The notes: a model not told the origin generated them from the letters alone. DNA of 64,000 nucleotides from Alligator mississippiensis (GCF_030867095.1 NC_081832.1:37271756-37335755), one strand, 5' to 3'; counted from the first letter of the stretch, positions 23,101-36,779 are shown. A program made the numbers and translations.

Positions 23101-24980
23101 ATTTCCCTCCCTTCCTCTACCTAAACAAAACTGATTAAGATGCAGTGGGAGACATACTTAAAGCCCTCCAGATAAGGAAGCAACTGCCCTAGGTCTCATT
23201 TGCATCTGAGATGGAACCAGATGACCATTCATTTACATGGGAGATGGAGAACGGAAAGCCCAGAGCAGAGACCGCAGTGAATTCTGGGATCAGAGAAGCA
23301 GGGGAGCACTGCATGATGGGGAATCTGTGCTCCAAATGTTAATCAACCCACATTTACACACACCCACCTCTAAGCAGAAGTAAAGTTTAATAGGCATCTC
23401 GGGCCATACATTCCCCGGTCCCACTATGGGAGACCTATTTAAACTTGATTGACTAAAACTCAATTGCCAGGTTAGGGAATGCTGAGGCAAAAAGACTGAG
23501 TCAGAGTGGGTATGGGCAACATTTGAACAATGCTAAAGGGGTTCATCACAGCATCCAGCCTGTTGGAGCCCTGACCACAAGTGTTGTCATATTTTTCCCA
23601 GGATGACTGGTGGAAGTCCTCCCCACAGAAGGTTATGAACACTCCAATAATTGCCTTAAGTCTATTAAAAGACTATAGTAAGATCTGGAAAAGTTATGCT
23701 AAGCTGAGGCTTGTTCACAACAAGTAAAAATCCCAAATCCTGATGCTGCAACCTATCTATTGTTTCTGAAGAAACCATGAGATATCCCATCAGTATATCT
23801 GCTATCCATAGGAATTTCAAGCTGGCTCCTAAGTGTCTGATTACTCCTTAACCTTATGTTTTCCTGATTATCAATCAGTTTCTTGAGATGTTCCAAACCA
23901 GGTAACCCCTTGTCAATAGAAAAGACAATTATTTACACTATTAAGAATGCTTTGAAGAAGCTGAACTGAGGGTATAAAAATCTGTAAAAAAAAGCAGCAA
24001 AGTGTGTGTGTGCTTCAAGAGGAGAAGTCTGTCTCTGACCCCAACTGCTGTTTTTCTTGAGAAGCTGGAAGAAACAGATAGTCTCCCTTCAAGGATTGTG
24101 CTAAGAACTTTACTTGTCAGCATTGCAACCTGAGTGCCTTGGACTGGTGAGATCCCAGCTCTTGCTCTTTCTCTTTTCTCTCTAGGCATAGATTTCTGAA
24201 CCTGAACTGTATTAGTTAAGCTTGAGCTAAGTTTCCCCAAATACTTAGTGAAACCAGGGTAGTATTGTAATTGCTTGTGTTTGTTTTTCCTGTGCATGTC
24301 TATTACTATTAGTACCATTATATATTTCATATACTTAGCAATAAATAACTTTTATAGTCAAACTGGTAGTAACTGGGTATATTTCTCCTTCTCTACTTCT
24401 CTTTCCCCACTTGCTCTGCAGCAACTCTTCTTTTACCTAAGCTAAAGATCCCTGTGAAGCCCAAAAATACTGTGAGGTCTGCTCATCAAGAGGCTAAAGA
24501 TTGGGGCATGCTGAGTTTGAAACACATAAGGGGATCAGCTTGTACAGGCTGATTGACCAGTTTGGCTCAGATGTGCCCTAATGAATTGAATGCTGGCCCA
24601 TCTGACACCCAGCCAGATTCAGAGGTATTCTGTTTAACTGTGTGCTTGTGTCTGACTGCAGGTTATTGTTGCTCTGATGAACTGATTCTTGGCATATGAG
24701 GGTGTCAGCCTGTCCATGCTGATCAACCCAGCCGGGTCAGGCGTGTCACGTTAATCTGTGTGTGTTTGTGTGTATGACTGATTTGGCGACCGGAGGAACC
24801 CAGCCCCATTGAAACTGAGTCCTGCAAGATAGCTCCATTGGGGGTGAGGACTTGCAGAAGAGAGAGATACAGCTCTGTATAGTAACACAAGCAGCACATT
24901 GATAGAATTACCAAGACCCTAGAAACGTGTCCCTAATAAATGAGCACGCCCCAAAGTGATGGGCAAATCTGGCAACAGTA
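23101..24980 (+). mobile_element. Possible old ERV LTR and leader, low confidence
   Basis: AATAAATAAC at about 24340 could be an LTR polyadenylation signal. GATTTGGCGACCGGAGG at about 24779 resembles a primer-binding site after an LTR end. No LTR pair, target duplication or gag/pol frame is seen. The rest of the interval shows nothing recognisable. Confidence 0.25.
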
Positions 24981-24984
24981 GTAA

Positions 24985-25211
24985 TATCGATGTCATATCC
25001 TGCAAATTCTCCATCTACTAACCAAGTACTAAATCAAGGCAGAGTAACCAGTGCTACTGTGCATTAGCACCTGTGAACACCTTTTTAGTGATGCTACTGC
25101 ACAGTAACCTAATATTACTGCACAGTAGTGTCTTAATACTGTTTTAGACATGACAGTACTGCACAGTAGTATTAGGCTACTGCACATTTAGCATATCATG
25201 TAGACATGCCC
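24985..25211. mobile_element. MITE related to the Harbinger-type copy at 57176
   Basis: The right end CATGTAGACATGCCC and several internal repeats (ACTGCACAGTAG) match the family at 57176. ACCAAGTACTAAATCA near 25023 matches the central part of that copy. The left end is eroded. Confidence 0.6.
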
Positions 25212-25274
25212 AATATGTTTCAAAATAATCCCAGATGTGTGTCTCTAAAGGATTGCACAGGCATCCCCCTAAGA

Positions 25275-26742
25275 CAGGTGGGCTCAAGCTGTGGTCTGTG
25301 GGCAAATGCAGCTATCGTATCTGGCCCATAGGGTTCCCCACAGGTCAAGAAATTTGGCAGTGGGAGAGCAGCGGCCATTAATACAGCCACCCTCTCCCCT
25401 GCCAAATTTCCAAACCTTAAGCCCTGTGTGACAGCTGTATCTACTTCCCGCAGTGAGGCCAGGCAACACCCCCCCTCCCCGCCCTGCCCTGCTGCATCAG
25501 GGCCAAGCCAAACCCTTTCCCCTCTTGCAGCTGGATTGTGGCTGGCCATACCCCACTTCCTCCCTGCCCCGCTCCCACCCCCCAAGCCTGAATTGGGGCC
25601 AGGCCATGCCCCCTTTCATAGAATCATCATAGCATCATAGAAGTAGGGTCAGAAGGGACCTTGTAGATCTTCAAGTCCAACCCCCTGCCTGGGTAGGAGG
25701 AAAACTGGGCTCAAATGACCCCAGCCAGGTAGGCATCAAGCCTCTTAAAGACCACCAGGGTAGGAGCCAGCACCACTTCCCTTGGAAGTTGGTTCCAGAT
25801 CCTAGCTGCCCTAACTGTGAAGTAGTTCTTGCGGATGTCTAATCTAAACCTAGTCTCCAACAACTTATGGCCATTATTCCTTGTTATCCCGGGGGGCGCT
25901 AGGGGAAACAAGGTCTCCCCCAAATCCTTCTGGTCCTCCCTAGTGAGTTTATAGACGGTCATAAGGTCCCCCCCTCAGCCTTCTCTTGTGAAGGCTGAAC
26001 AGGTTCAGGTCCCGAAGCCTGTCATTGTAGGGTCTGCCCTGCTGTCCCCGGATCATGCGGGTGGCCCTCCTCTGGACCCTCTCAATGTTGTCCATATCCC
26101 TCTTGAAGTGCGGCGCCCAGAACTGGACACAGTACTCCAGCTGCAGCCTGACCAGTGTCACGTAGAAGGGGAGGATCACCTCCTTGGCCCTACTTGAGAT
26201 GCACCTGTGGATGCACGATAAGGTCCAGTTAGCCCTGCTGACTGTGACCTCGCATTGTCGGCCCATGTTCATCTTGGAGACAATAATGACTCCAAGATCC
26301 CTTTCTGCCTCCGTGCTCTCAAGAAGGGAGTTTCTCATCTTATAAGTGTGCTACTGGTTACTACTGCCCAAGTGCAGCAGTCTGCACTTGTCCGTATTGA
26401 AACGCATCCTGTTTTTTTTAGCCCACCCCTGCAACCTATCCAGGTCTTGCTGCAGTCTTTCCCTCCCTACTAGCGTGCCAACCTCACCCCAAATTTTGGT
26501 ATCATCAGCAAATTTAAACAGGTTGCTTTTCCCCTGCAGCTGGATCAGGGCCAGGCTACACACCCTCCCCCCCCCCCCCGGGCTGAGTTTGGGCTGGGCC
26601 TTGCCTCCCATACCTCAGAGCTGGATGGGGCCAGGTCAAGCCCTCTCCCCTGCCCTCCTTCTGCATGGCCAAATGGGGCCCACCATGCCCATCCTTGGCT
26701 CCATCCAGCCTATTGCGCAAAAAGGTTGTGCACTACTGCCTG
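25275..26742. mobile_element. GC-rich hAT-like element interrupted by a CR1
   Basis: Left end CAGGTGGGCTCAAGCTGTGG; right end AAAAGGTTGTGCACTACTGCCTG in spirit (ends near 26742). The two GC-rich halves share GGGCCAGGC phrases and are joined when the CR1 at 25616-26525 is taken out. The flanking octamers do not match, so the exact limits are unsure. Confidence 0.5.
25616..26525 (-). mobile_element. CR1 LINE, 0.9 kb, 5'-truncated
   Basis: The 3' end at the left shows ATAGAATCATCATAGCATCA, the CR1 3' microsatellite in antisense. Reverse-strand frames: [74 protein letters not shown]. Fairly young looking, with few stops. It sits in GC-rich hAT-like DNA. Confidence 0.93.
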
Positions 26743-26869
26743 AGAGAGTGCATCAGTGTTAATTTCACTGAACCTTGATATACAGACCCTCTTATGTACA
26801 GTGTAGTTCCCCATGTGGGTTAGAAATGTCTGCAAATGAAGGTAAAAGAGAGAACACAATATTTTATCT

Positions 26870-27617
26870 AAAATCCCACCTAGGGAGGAAAAATGTCCAG
26901 CATACCTACTGCCTAGGAAATGTCCTGCTTGGTGGCACGGAAGCGGAAAGGGATCTTGGAGTCCTAGTAGACTCCAAGATGAACATGAGTCGTCAGTGTG
27001 ACTTTATCGTGCATCAGTAGATGCATGATGAACAGAACCAAGGAGGTGATCATTCCCCTCTATCCCCTCTATCGGGCGCTGGTCAGACCGCGGTTGGAAT
27101 ACTGCATGCAATTTTGGGCGCCGCACTTCAAGAGGGATGTGGATAACCTGGAGAGGGTCCAGAGAAGGGCCACTCATATGGTTAAGGGCTTGCAGGCCAA
27201 GCCCTATGAGGAGAGACTAGGGCACCCGGACCTCTTCAGCCTCCGCAAGAGAAGGTTGAGAGGCAACCTTGTGGTTGCCTATAAGTTCATCATGGGGGCA
27301 CAGAAGGGAATTGGTGAGGCTTTACTCACCAAGGCACCCCTGGGGGTTACAAGAAATAATGGCCATAAGCTAGCAGAGAGCAGATTTAGACTAGACATTA
27401 GGAAGAACTTCTTCACAGTTCGAGTGGCCAAAGTCTGGAACGGGCTCCCAAGGGAGGTGGTGCTCTCCCCTACCCTGGGGGTCTTCAAGAGGAGGTTAGA
27501 TAGGCATCTAGCTGGGGTTACCTAAACCCAGCACTCTTTCCTGCCTATGCAGGGGGTCGGACTCGATGATCTATTGAGGTCCCTTCCGACCCTAACATCT
27601 ACAAATCTATGAATCAT
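26870..27617 (+). mobile_element. CR1 LINE 3' part, well preserved
   Basis: The + strand ORF (26998-27525) reads LEYCMQFWAPHFKRDVDN, RRLRGNLVVAYKFIMG, then [20 protein letters not shown] and ends LDRHLAGVT. Upstream the phrase AERDLGVLVDSKMNMSRQCD lies in another frame, with one frame change near 27000. The 3' end has GACTCGATGATCTATTGAGG and ATCTATGAATC. Confidence 0.93.
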
Positions 27618-28937
27618 TGTAATTTTACCTCCGTTGTGATCAACCCTGGGTTTTTGAAAACTTGGTTCCAATGATGGAACTGCATTGCATTTTCACATAA
27701 TACAGTCTAATCTTTGACCAAAGAGACTCCAGCAGGATAGGTATGGTCACTACCTATAAGATAAGTCAACTGGTTCCCAGTATCATGATTTCTTGTTTTA
27801 AAGAAAAATGTAAAAAAGACAGCAAATGAAGCAAAAGTTTGGTGTAAGGCCTTTTTCTCCCAACCTTCATCAGCTATTCAGGAAAATTGACTGAATGGCA
27901 TCATCCTGCAGGAAGTAAGAAGGCAAAAGAATTATGAAGTGTCTTTGTGAATTCTATTCAGATCTTTTCTTCCTCCCAGGAGAGGATTTCCACAGATATG
28001 CAAAAAAGCAGAGGGCAAGTGTAAAGAAAAGATGCTGCTTAAAGAAACTTATGCCAGGAGAGGGGTGTGACTTCCCAATAGATTTGCTTCCTTCCTGATG
28101 GCACTATCATGCTGATTGGTCTGTGTAAAAAAGGAGGAAACTAAATTACTAATGAGTAACATTCCTGGTTTCTCTGCTGTTACAGGACAGGGAAAGTTTG
28201 GTGAAAGCATAGATAAAAATAGTTCATCTCAAAATGGGAATAATTCAGTCTTGTTACTCAGTAAAATGACACCACTTGCAGTTTTCTAAATAACCTGCTT
28301 TGATTTATTACCTTGTTCGAGCTCTTATTTCAGTTCCCTCTGCTTTTTATATTAACATACCTTTTAGCTGATTTTTGCATTTTCACTGAAGGTATGTCTT
28401 TATTGCAGAGTGAGCCCAGGAAATCAGTACGTGGGAAAATTTGCTCAGGTGTGAGCAGCCACAGAGCAAAGATATTTTGGGATACTTTGTCCTCCCAGGT
28501 GCTGCATTTGCCCGTGGTCTGCTAGGCTTTCCAGGTGTCTAGCCCATAGTTCTTTAGGCTGCACGAAATTGAGCTACTTTGATTCTTTCCCAGCAAATGG
28601 TGGGAGACCTTGTGTGTTATGGGTACACAGTGGGAGTTGTGGGAAAGCATAAAGCAGCCTTTCTCAAGTTGCATAGATTTATACCTACTGTAATGAAGTC
28701 TTAAATTAAAAGTTATCCATTTAACAAGGAAAATGGGATGTGCAAATAGGTACATAGAAGCAAATTCATGTTGCTGTTGAAACTGCTATAACTTAGGCAA
28801 TCAAATGTTTCAGGTTTTAGCATAGACTTTAGTATTATATACACATAACTTCTAATTACTAAGAACACTGAGACTATTCAGAAGGTGGGTGATTGTAGAT
28901 TCTCTGAACATAGCTGTGTACTTTTATACATGAGTTC
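27618..28937. other. Intergenic DNA, nothing recognised
   Basis: No exon, RNA gene or element is recognised. Short ORFs look random. Confidence 0.4.
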
Positions 28938-28945
28938 ATGTAAGG

Positions 28946-29132
28946 CAGGGGCAGGCACTTATTTTGGGCAGAGGCCCGCTTACTGAGTTTTGGCAAGCTA
29001 TCAAGGGCTGCATGACAGGCAGCCCAGGTCAGATAAATATTATTTTTCTACATTTTTTAGGGGCCCCACGGGCCAGAAAGAATGGCTTGGCGGGCCCTAT
29101 CCGGCCCCTGGGCTGCATTTTGCCCACCCCTG
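28946..29132. mobile_element. Small non-autonomous hAT element
   Basis: Left end CAGGGGCAGGCA; right end TTTTGCCCACCCCTG. Flanks atgtaagg (28938-28945) and gtgtagga (29133-29140) are similar (5 of 8). Inside, GGCCCCACGGGCCAGAAAG and GGGCCCTATCCGGCCCCTGG are typical. Family of 17910 and 34144. Confidence 0.75.
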
Positions 29133-29140
29133 GTGTAGGA

Positions 29141-30802
29141 CATCATTTCCTAAGGATCTTGTTGAGCAGACCTGCAATGGAATATTTTCAGATGTTCACA
29201 ACTGTGTAATGAAAGCTGCTTTAAAGGATACACCTCTTCATCTAGGGCTGGCTATATGCCGTCTTGCAAAGTTTAGTCACTTTTGCTATAAAGCTAAATT
29301 AAAGCAGTTAGAATGTTTTTTACAATTGGGAGTGCCTTCCCCTTTCTTAGAACTCAGAATGGTTTATTCCTTTTAACTTCCCTAGATATAATTAATTTGA
29401 GGCTGAGTTCAGTTGAAAAAGGTTTCAGCCCAGAAGATATGCTGAACTTTTAAATCAGTTGTCTGCAAACGAGGGGACAGGGTAGCATTAAAAAGAAATT
29501 CACAGTGATTTTTGTTGGCAAACACAATAAAAGGAAGTCAGTCAAGGTCAGTTTACTATTATGTGTTTCTGTATGGCTTTGAACAGTATCAGAGGTTCCC
29601 AAACTGCTTTAGACTGTTTAGGGAATTACTTAAATAACAAAGTTTCTGGAAGGTCTAGCAAACAGGACTGTGGAATTCCAAGGTGGAATATTCTACTTTG
29701 CTTAAATAACAGGTCATTTTTACCTGGAAAGACCCTTTTCTGTGGACATAAATTAGCTCCCAATATACAGGCTTTACTAACTTCAGACCTATGAGTCACT
29801 CTATTGTCTGACTGCAGGTCTCTTGCTAATAAATAAATTAATACTGGTGTTGTTTAATGAGTCAGGTTTTTTTTTCTGTGAAAAGGAGACTACCCAGAAG
29901 TGGTAGAGATTGTGAATAAGTGTCTAGCCAATGATGAATAATTCAGAGAAGAATCTCAGCTCCCCCAGTAGAAAGTGTGTGATGATGTAAATGCAAACAA
30001 ATTAAAGGAATGAGTTCCAAGTTATATCCTAGTACACACAAAAGACAAAAATTGAAGTAATGGGAAGCAAAGTAAAGGGTTGTCAGACAGCCACATTTTC
30101 CTAAATCTGCCCAGCTGAGATTGCACACAGGGGTCTAGTTTCTCTTAAGACTTACTTTTCTTTTCAAAACCTTGCGTTCTTTGACTTGAGAAGCAGATAA
30201 AATCTGGGCTATTTTGCTACATTCTTTTGAGGCGACAATGCATTTGGCCCCTCCTATGTGTTCCCACACTGACCCCGGGAGTGGCTGGAATGCAGCTGCA
30301 CAGCATTTTTGCAGCCTATAGTAGGACCAAGTTCAGCACCTCTCAAGGAAGGAACTGGCTATTATTTAGTCTGTTTACCCAAGATCTGCATTCCAAACAG
30401 CCCTAAGCTGGGAACACCTGGCCCTGGAAACAGTAGTATAGCATACGTTTTCTCAGTCCTCTCCAGGTACCTAACAACCTGTTTCTGGCCAGTAAGACTT
30501 ATTAGGGACCTGAGTCATCTCTGCCTGAAGCCACACAGAGTCTAGGAAAAAGGGCTCTGAGTTGCAGTAATCTTCCCCACTAGGCACTGAGATGGTTTGG
30601 GCCACCATGGACTTGTACTAACTTATTAAGTAAGAATTAAATAGATTTTACTGTTTGTGTGTAGATGTTCCCCAGAAACCTCCCTAAACAGACATTCAGC
30701 AAAATTACTAAATCATCTTCAGGAAACTGGTGCCAGTTGGGGTGTAGACCAAGCCTTTTTTTGCACTCTATTACCTTGTTGAGAGGTGGGAGCTACTTGT
30801 GA
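29141..30802. other. Intergenic DNA, nothing recognised
   Basis: No coding exon, RNA gene or repeat is recognised. Confidence 0.4.
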
Positions 30803-30810
30803 CTCATAAC

Positions 30811-32268
30811 CAGGGATCTGGGTTTTCTGTTTCCCATGGAAAAACAGAGAAAAACGTGGATTTTCCCATTTACTTGAGGAAAACGCATATTTCTATTTTA
30901 ACAGAGAACCCAGCAGATTTTGCTGTTTTGTAAAGAGCTGTCTGCAGGCTGGCAGAGTTCCAGCCTGCAAGGGGTTATGGGGGAGTGGAAGGAGGGGGAT
31001 CAGGCAGGGGGTGCCATATTAATGTATATACACATGGCCACCAGGCAACATGGAGAAGAGCTCCCGCAGGTAAGTCTGGGGGGAGGGGATTGAGTCCCCC
31101 ATAGGGAGGGAGGGAGTGGGTTGGGTAGGGTTGGGCTGGGCTGGAGCTGAGGCTGCTGCCAAACCGGGGAGGTGCATGGGGCTTGGGGCCGGAATGCGCA
31201 GTTGCAGGGCCCCGGCGGGGAGCGGGACAGGGCCACAGGCAGCTCATCCAGGGGATGTGGGGGTGGGGCTGGCCCCCGCCACTGTGCTTACTGCTGGGGG
31301 GGCAGAGGGACCCATGCCTCCCAAATCTGTGCGCAGAGGGGAGACGGGTGTGGGCAGCAGTGAGGGGCACAATCCCCCATCACTGCCCTCACTGCCCCCT
31401 TGCCAGGGTGGCATGGAGATCACAGTGGCAAGGAGCTTACCTGTGTGGCCCCGCTCTGCCCGGAAGTGCCGGGTCGCACCCACTGGGCTACAGAGGCTCC
31501 GAAGATGGGCAACAGAGCAGGGAGCCTGAGCCCACAGCAGGCAGCCCACACCCACCCCTGCCCAGTGCACAGATCTGGGGAGTGTGGGTCCCCCCTGTAG
31601 GTGCGCACAGCAGCAGACCTGCCTGAGTCCGCAGCAGGCAGGCAGCAAGCACCAAGGAGGGGGAGATGGGCTCCAGGCTCCACTTCGCTGCAGCAGCTGC
31701 TGCTTCCTGTGGGCAGCAGCCAGGGCTCAGGTGCTGCTGCAGGGGGCAGGGGGCTACAGACCCAGGTCCCTGGTCCCATCGCCCTGGCAGCTGGGGGCCC
31801 CCTCTGGCAGGGTTGAGGGATGCAGGGGGCTGTGGGTAGGGGATGAGGGGCACCAGCATGGCTGGGGAGGTTGTCAGGGAGTGAGGGGCACCAGCAGGGA
31901 CAGGGGAGCTGTGGGAAAGAGTGAGGGGCCGGGGGCTGTGGTTTGTGCGTGAGGGCCCTGGACCTGCATTCTGTGAGCTAAGGGGTCAGGGGGCGCTCTG
32001 ATTTTCCTTGATAAAAAACCCAAAATCAAATACCAAAATTTATAGGTATTTAGAATTTATTTTATTATAGTGATTGAGGCACAGGCAGGCTTCCAAATTG
32101 CTTTAGAATTGTAAATATATCAAGAAAATATTGTGTTCAACTGATACCTATATCTATAGTAGCCTTTCATTTTAATCACAGATTTGGGGGTTTCTATCAG
32201 AGAATTTGTGATATTTTTTTAATCATGAAATTTGTGATTTTTTTTATCAGGGAAAACTAGGATCCTGG
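30811..32268. mobile_element. Non-autonomous hAT element, 1.46 kb, perfect 8-bp target duplication
   Basis: ctcataac occurs at 30803-30810 and 32269-32276. Left end CAGGGATCTGGGTTTTCTG; right end GGGAAAACTAGGATCCTGG. Just inside the ends lie A/T-rich GAAAAAC and TTTTTTTATCAG blocks, then a large GC-rich core (30960-31990). The element at 63519 has the same ends in the opposite orientation. No transposase; long ORFs in the core are compositional. Confidence 0.9.
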
Positions 32269-32276
32269 CTCATAAC

Positions 32277-33985
32277 ACTACCATTATTCTCCCAGGCACA
32301 GATTGTAACTACAGTTATTACCATTGCTTTTATACCAGGAAGTATTCATGCAATAAAATAACAAAATGGAATAACTACAGGACTTAAAGTACCATGAAGT
32401 TGCACCCAGGGATGATTAACCCTGGGTAGCTCAGTATTTGCTGAGAAAGACTATCAATCTATGTCATAAACTGGAAGGATACTTACACAGTACAACTAGA
32501 TTTCTATGCTGTCAGTAGTGCTGGAGGCATTCCTCACAAGTAGCCTCCAGGTCAGGTGGGAAAGCAAGCAGGAGCAGCATGAGTAGCCAGACCTGCCGGG
32601 GGGACAGGGACTGTGTATTTCCAAAGTTCTACTAATAATCCTCACCCTTGTGCTTCTGATTGTTTGAAGTAAGATGTGTTGAGAAGGGAAGTCAGGCAGT
32701 CCCTGTCAAGATGCTGTGTTTGAGAACTGTATGTAAAACAGTGCCTTTAGGAACTGTTCTGAGCAGGGCAGGCTCTTCCTTCTGCAGAGGTCTGATGATG
32801 ATTTCTACAGCTGATTTCCCAGCATTCCCAGCATGATTTCCACAGCTGGGCTGCAATAATTTTTTTCCTTCCAGCTTTCTTGTATGTCATACTCTGGAGG
32901 CTTGTCTGAAGGCCAAGCTTTCTGCTCAGAGGAAACATGGCTGACTGGGATTAGTCTCAGTGGTGCTTAGCGTTTAGCACCTTGAATCATGCTGCCCTAG
33001 TATTATGAGAAGCCCCTCTATGTGGCTAGAACATCTTTGGCTTTGGCAATAGTAGAATGAACCAGTTAGTTCCTAAATGCAACAGCCTCATCTGAAGTCA
33101 GTGGATTGTAATTCTGTCATCCCAACCCAGATCATCCCAACCCCAATATCATTACTCAGTTTCTTCCCCTTCTTCTGTGTTAGTTCCTTATCACAACAGG
33201 GGCCATGTAATGACCTTAAGGTGCTCAGCAATAGCCTGAGTGTCTCAGCCTATACAGACAAATTAGGATTTAGCCTATAAAAGCTCATGCCTCAAGTTAA
33301 TCTTTAAGATGCCACTTGGCTCTGCCTTTTGCCTATAAGATATGAACTGACCTGGGACCTGAAGTATTGACTTACACTTTTATTGTTCCACCCACAGGTG
33401 CTCTTGTATAGAAAGAAGGGCTCTAGAAAAGGATTTGGCCTCTGATGATGTACTGAAAAATGAAACCTGCCTGTGCTGTTTCTACCCACTGTAAAATATG
33501 GCTAATTTGTCTCTCCATGGAGACTGATAATGCTGACTTATTACCCAGGGATGATTTAATTATCAGTAGTTAGCCACTTTTTCAACTTTTTATGAGACAA
33601 TCAATCACTCCTGGATAATCAGCCATCATCATCTTCTATATTTTGCATAAGACTAGGAGCAAGGAGTTTTTGTGATGTCTCTTACTAGGCTAACTGCATG
33701 AAGAAGGATGCTTTGTGCTCAAAAGCTTATCCAACAACACTCCCACCTACATGGTTTAATAAAATACATCACAGAAAACCTTTTCCTCTGGACTATTTCC
33801 TGAACCATCAGAGCTATTTGAACATTCCAATGCTATTCTGTTTGCATGTCATATGGAAACACAAAGAATTATTCTTGACATTTATAAAGAAAAACAAAAT
33901 ATAATACAGTACAGTAGAGTCTGTATAATTCCCAAGGTTAGGTTTTCTGGGCTCTGTAAAAATTAGGGTTAACCAACTTCTGAAG
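32277..33985. other. Intergenic DNA with two possible Penelope 3'-end scraps
   Basis: Near 33270-33325, CCTATAAAAGCTCATGCC then TTAATCTTTAAGATGCCA, and near 33700-33780, GTGCTCAAAAGCTTATCC then TTTAATAAAATACATCAC, both resemble the 3' ends of Penelope-like elements seen at 44605 and 57660. Nothing else is recognised. Confidence 0.4.
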
Positions 33986-34143
33986 TATGTTGTTGCAGGT
34001 CAAATTTTGTGACTTTCCTTTTTATCTTCTCTACATGTGCTTTGAAGGTAAGTGTCTGGTTCAGTGTAACCCCCAAACTCACAGGGTTCAGATTCCATCC
34101 CAGACGATGTTTAATTTCTGCTTGGCTTCTCTATGGTGTAGGT

Positions 34144-34815
34144 CAGGAATAGGCAAAATACAGCCTGTGGGCTGTATCCAGCCCACCAATTGAGCCAGTT
34201 CCCACCGGTGGACCAGATAGAATCAATTAATGGGCCCATTGGCGGTGGCTCTAGCTCTGGACTCTGTTGGCGTGGCAGGAAACACTAGATGGAAGCAGTC
34301 TTGCCTGCCTGCCCAGCACTGGATGGAAGCCTGGGAGATGGGGTCTGACTCTCTGGTGCCAGGCCAGTGGGTGTGGCTGCTTCTGCTCAGTATCCCCAGC
34401 TGCGCCAGCAGAGGCCAGAGCCTTGCCCACCCACCCAGCACTGCATGGTAGGGGTCTGCACAGTGGGTCAGGGGGTAGGCCAAGATACAGGGGTATCCCA
34501 CTCCTCCACAGCCCAGTTCTACAAAACTGTGAATGCCATGGCCCCACCACTGGCACAGTGCAACTCTCAGCCCTGTTCCTGCCTTCTGGTATCAGTCAAG
34601 CCAGGCAGCCAGGGGGTAGGGGGTGGGAAGGAGTGGAGATAAGATGCTACAGCCCCTGGTGGGCTCATGTTCCCACTCCTGCTGCTGCTCTGGTGCTAGC
34701 CTCAGCCAGGCTGCAGGGAGCTTGGTGTGTGTGTGAGCGAATGTGTGCGCTTGCACATGGCCCTCAACAGTTTACCAAAACTTGGCCCTCCAGCCCAAAC
34801 AATTGCCCACCCCTG
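34144..34815. mobile_element. Non-autonomous hAT element inside LINE
   Basis: Left end CAGGAATAGGCAAAATACAG; right end CAATTGCCCACCCCTG. Flanks gtgtaggt (34136-34143) and gcataggt (34816-34823) match at 6 of 8, and the LINE reading continues across. GC-rich core. Family of 17910 and 28946. Confidence 0.8.
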
Positions 34816-35996
34816 GCATAGGTGAAAAGCTGTGACCTGTGTCTTGGCTGTGCTGGCACAAAGCTGGTTCTTATTGTAGCAATCTGAGAGGTTGTACAGT
34901 GTGCATGTCAGTCTGTTCTTGACAGTGCTGAAGTCCTTCTCTGGCTATGTGATGCATAGATCATCAGCATATATAAAGCTCCTCGTATTACTCTGTATGG
35001 GTTGGTCATTGGTATCTATGTTTAAAAGGATCAGTGCTAGCACACCACTCTGTGGGATGCTGTTTTGTTGTCATCTCAAGTGGCTCTGTTTCTTGCACAG
35101 TTCTACGTAAAAACATCTATTCTTCAAAATAGATCAGATGAGCTGCACTAGATGGTAGCCATGTGTCATATTGTAGACTTTGGCAAGCAGGTTTTGGTGG
35201 CTGACTGTGTTGTATGCTGTTGATAGGTCTACAAACACAGCACCTATTATCATCCCTTTCTCAACATCTTCTATATGCTGGGTAATGTTTAGTATTTGGC
35301 CAGTGCAGGACTTGCCTGGTCTAAATCTGGCTTGTTCTGTTATTAGATATTGTTCAATATGAGGTGAAAGGTGATTGAGAATAAGGTGTTCATAAGCTTA
35401 TAAATGGCACAGAAATAACACTGGCCTAAGGTTCTCTTTCCTTGGTTTTAATAGAGCTATTACATGGGCCTGTCCCCATAATTTAGGTATTCTAAGGGTT
35501 GATGAGCAATTGTTAAAAAGGTGTAATACCCATATTTGGTTGTGGAACCAAAGTGTTTGATCTGCTCCATGCATATGTCATTGAGTTGAGCTGCTTTGTT
35601 GTTTTTCCTTGGCTTATTCCAGCACATAAATGATGGAATTTGAAATGAACTTGATTTCATTCATTGTGTATGGCATACTAAAATGATTTTCCTCTAGATC
35701 AGCTTGCTCTCTAATCCATATTTTAGGCTATTTTTGCTGTTGAGAAGTTGGTGAGCCACATGGTTGGCTGTGGTGTTGTGGTGTTTCTTTGGGTCGTTAC
35801 TCAGATTGCAAATGGTTAACCATGTTTTCCTACTAGTGTGGGTTACATCTTCGATCAATTCTTTCCATTTCCACTGCCTTTCTTCTTGGAGCTTATTAGT
35901 TAGGGTTGTTGTTACACAAATTGACAATTGTTCAAATCGTGAGCGAGAACTTATGAGGGGGATAAGAAAAAGTGCTGCATTTATTGATTAAGCACT

Positions 35997-36000
<4 letters not shown>

Positions 36001-36047
<47 letters not shown>
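36001..36047. repeat. (AC)n microsatellite
   Basis: About 23 AC units with no interruption, inside the LINE. Confidence 0.97.
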
Positions 36048-36048
<1 letters not shown>

Positions 36049-36779
36049 TCATACCCCAATTTCTGTTCTGCGCTGGTTTACCTTACCAGTCTTATTGGTG
36101 CTCGGATCAACTTAGTGGCCATCCGAGTGGGAGCCGGGCTCCTGCCAGTCCATCTTGTCAGACGAACCAATGCTCTAGGATGACATGCAGAACAAGACCC
36201 AAAATGGATATGTCTTGCCCCATCCTTTGGGCTTTTGCTGGGCTATCACTGTATTCTTTCTTGAAGGTCGATTGCTGTTGTTCTCTTGGTGTTCTGGGGC
36301 AGATTCTTCTTGTTTGGTCTTTTATCTGTCTGCATTCTTCAATCAGTCACCAGCTGATGTTTTCCTTTTCCACAAACACACTCTTACCCATACAGCATAC
36401 AAAAAAGTAAAAGGTCAAGCACGTATATCAACCTACAGAGGAATACAAAATGGAGTTTCTTAAGCCAATGCAAAACTCAAGAAAATACATAAGATTAAAA
36501 GCAATAGGCAAAAGTCTATGTCTATGTTATTTACCTAACATCAAGCTGGTATTCATGCTATTCACATAACACTGTGCCTGCCACAATAGTGTCTTCTGAG
36601 AAAGGATCTCTCTAAAATATTTGCTGGTATTTTTTGTGTTTGACTGCTAGTATGAGAGTAAGCTCTGGAATACACTCAGTTCTGATCCTCAAGCTATATA
36701 CCTCTTGGAGGTTTTGCACAGTGCACTCATGAAGAGGTTGTAGCTTTCCAAAACTGTTTCAATGCATATTATGTTTTTG

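Noticed and set aside
30975..31952. Many overlapping ORFs of 100-147 codons on both strands
   Set aside because: They fall in the GC-rich core of a hAT element bounded by a perfect 8-bp duplication; no domain or splice signal is seen.
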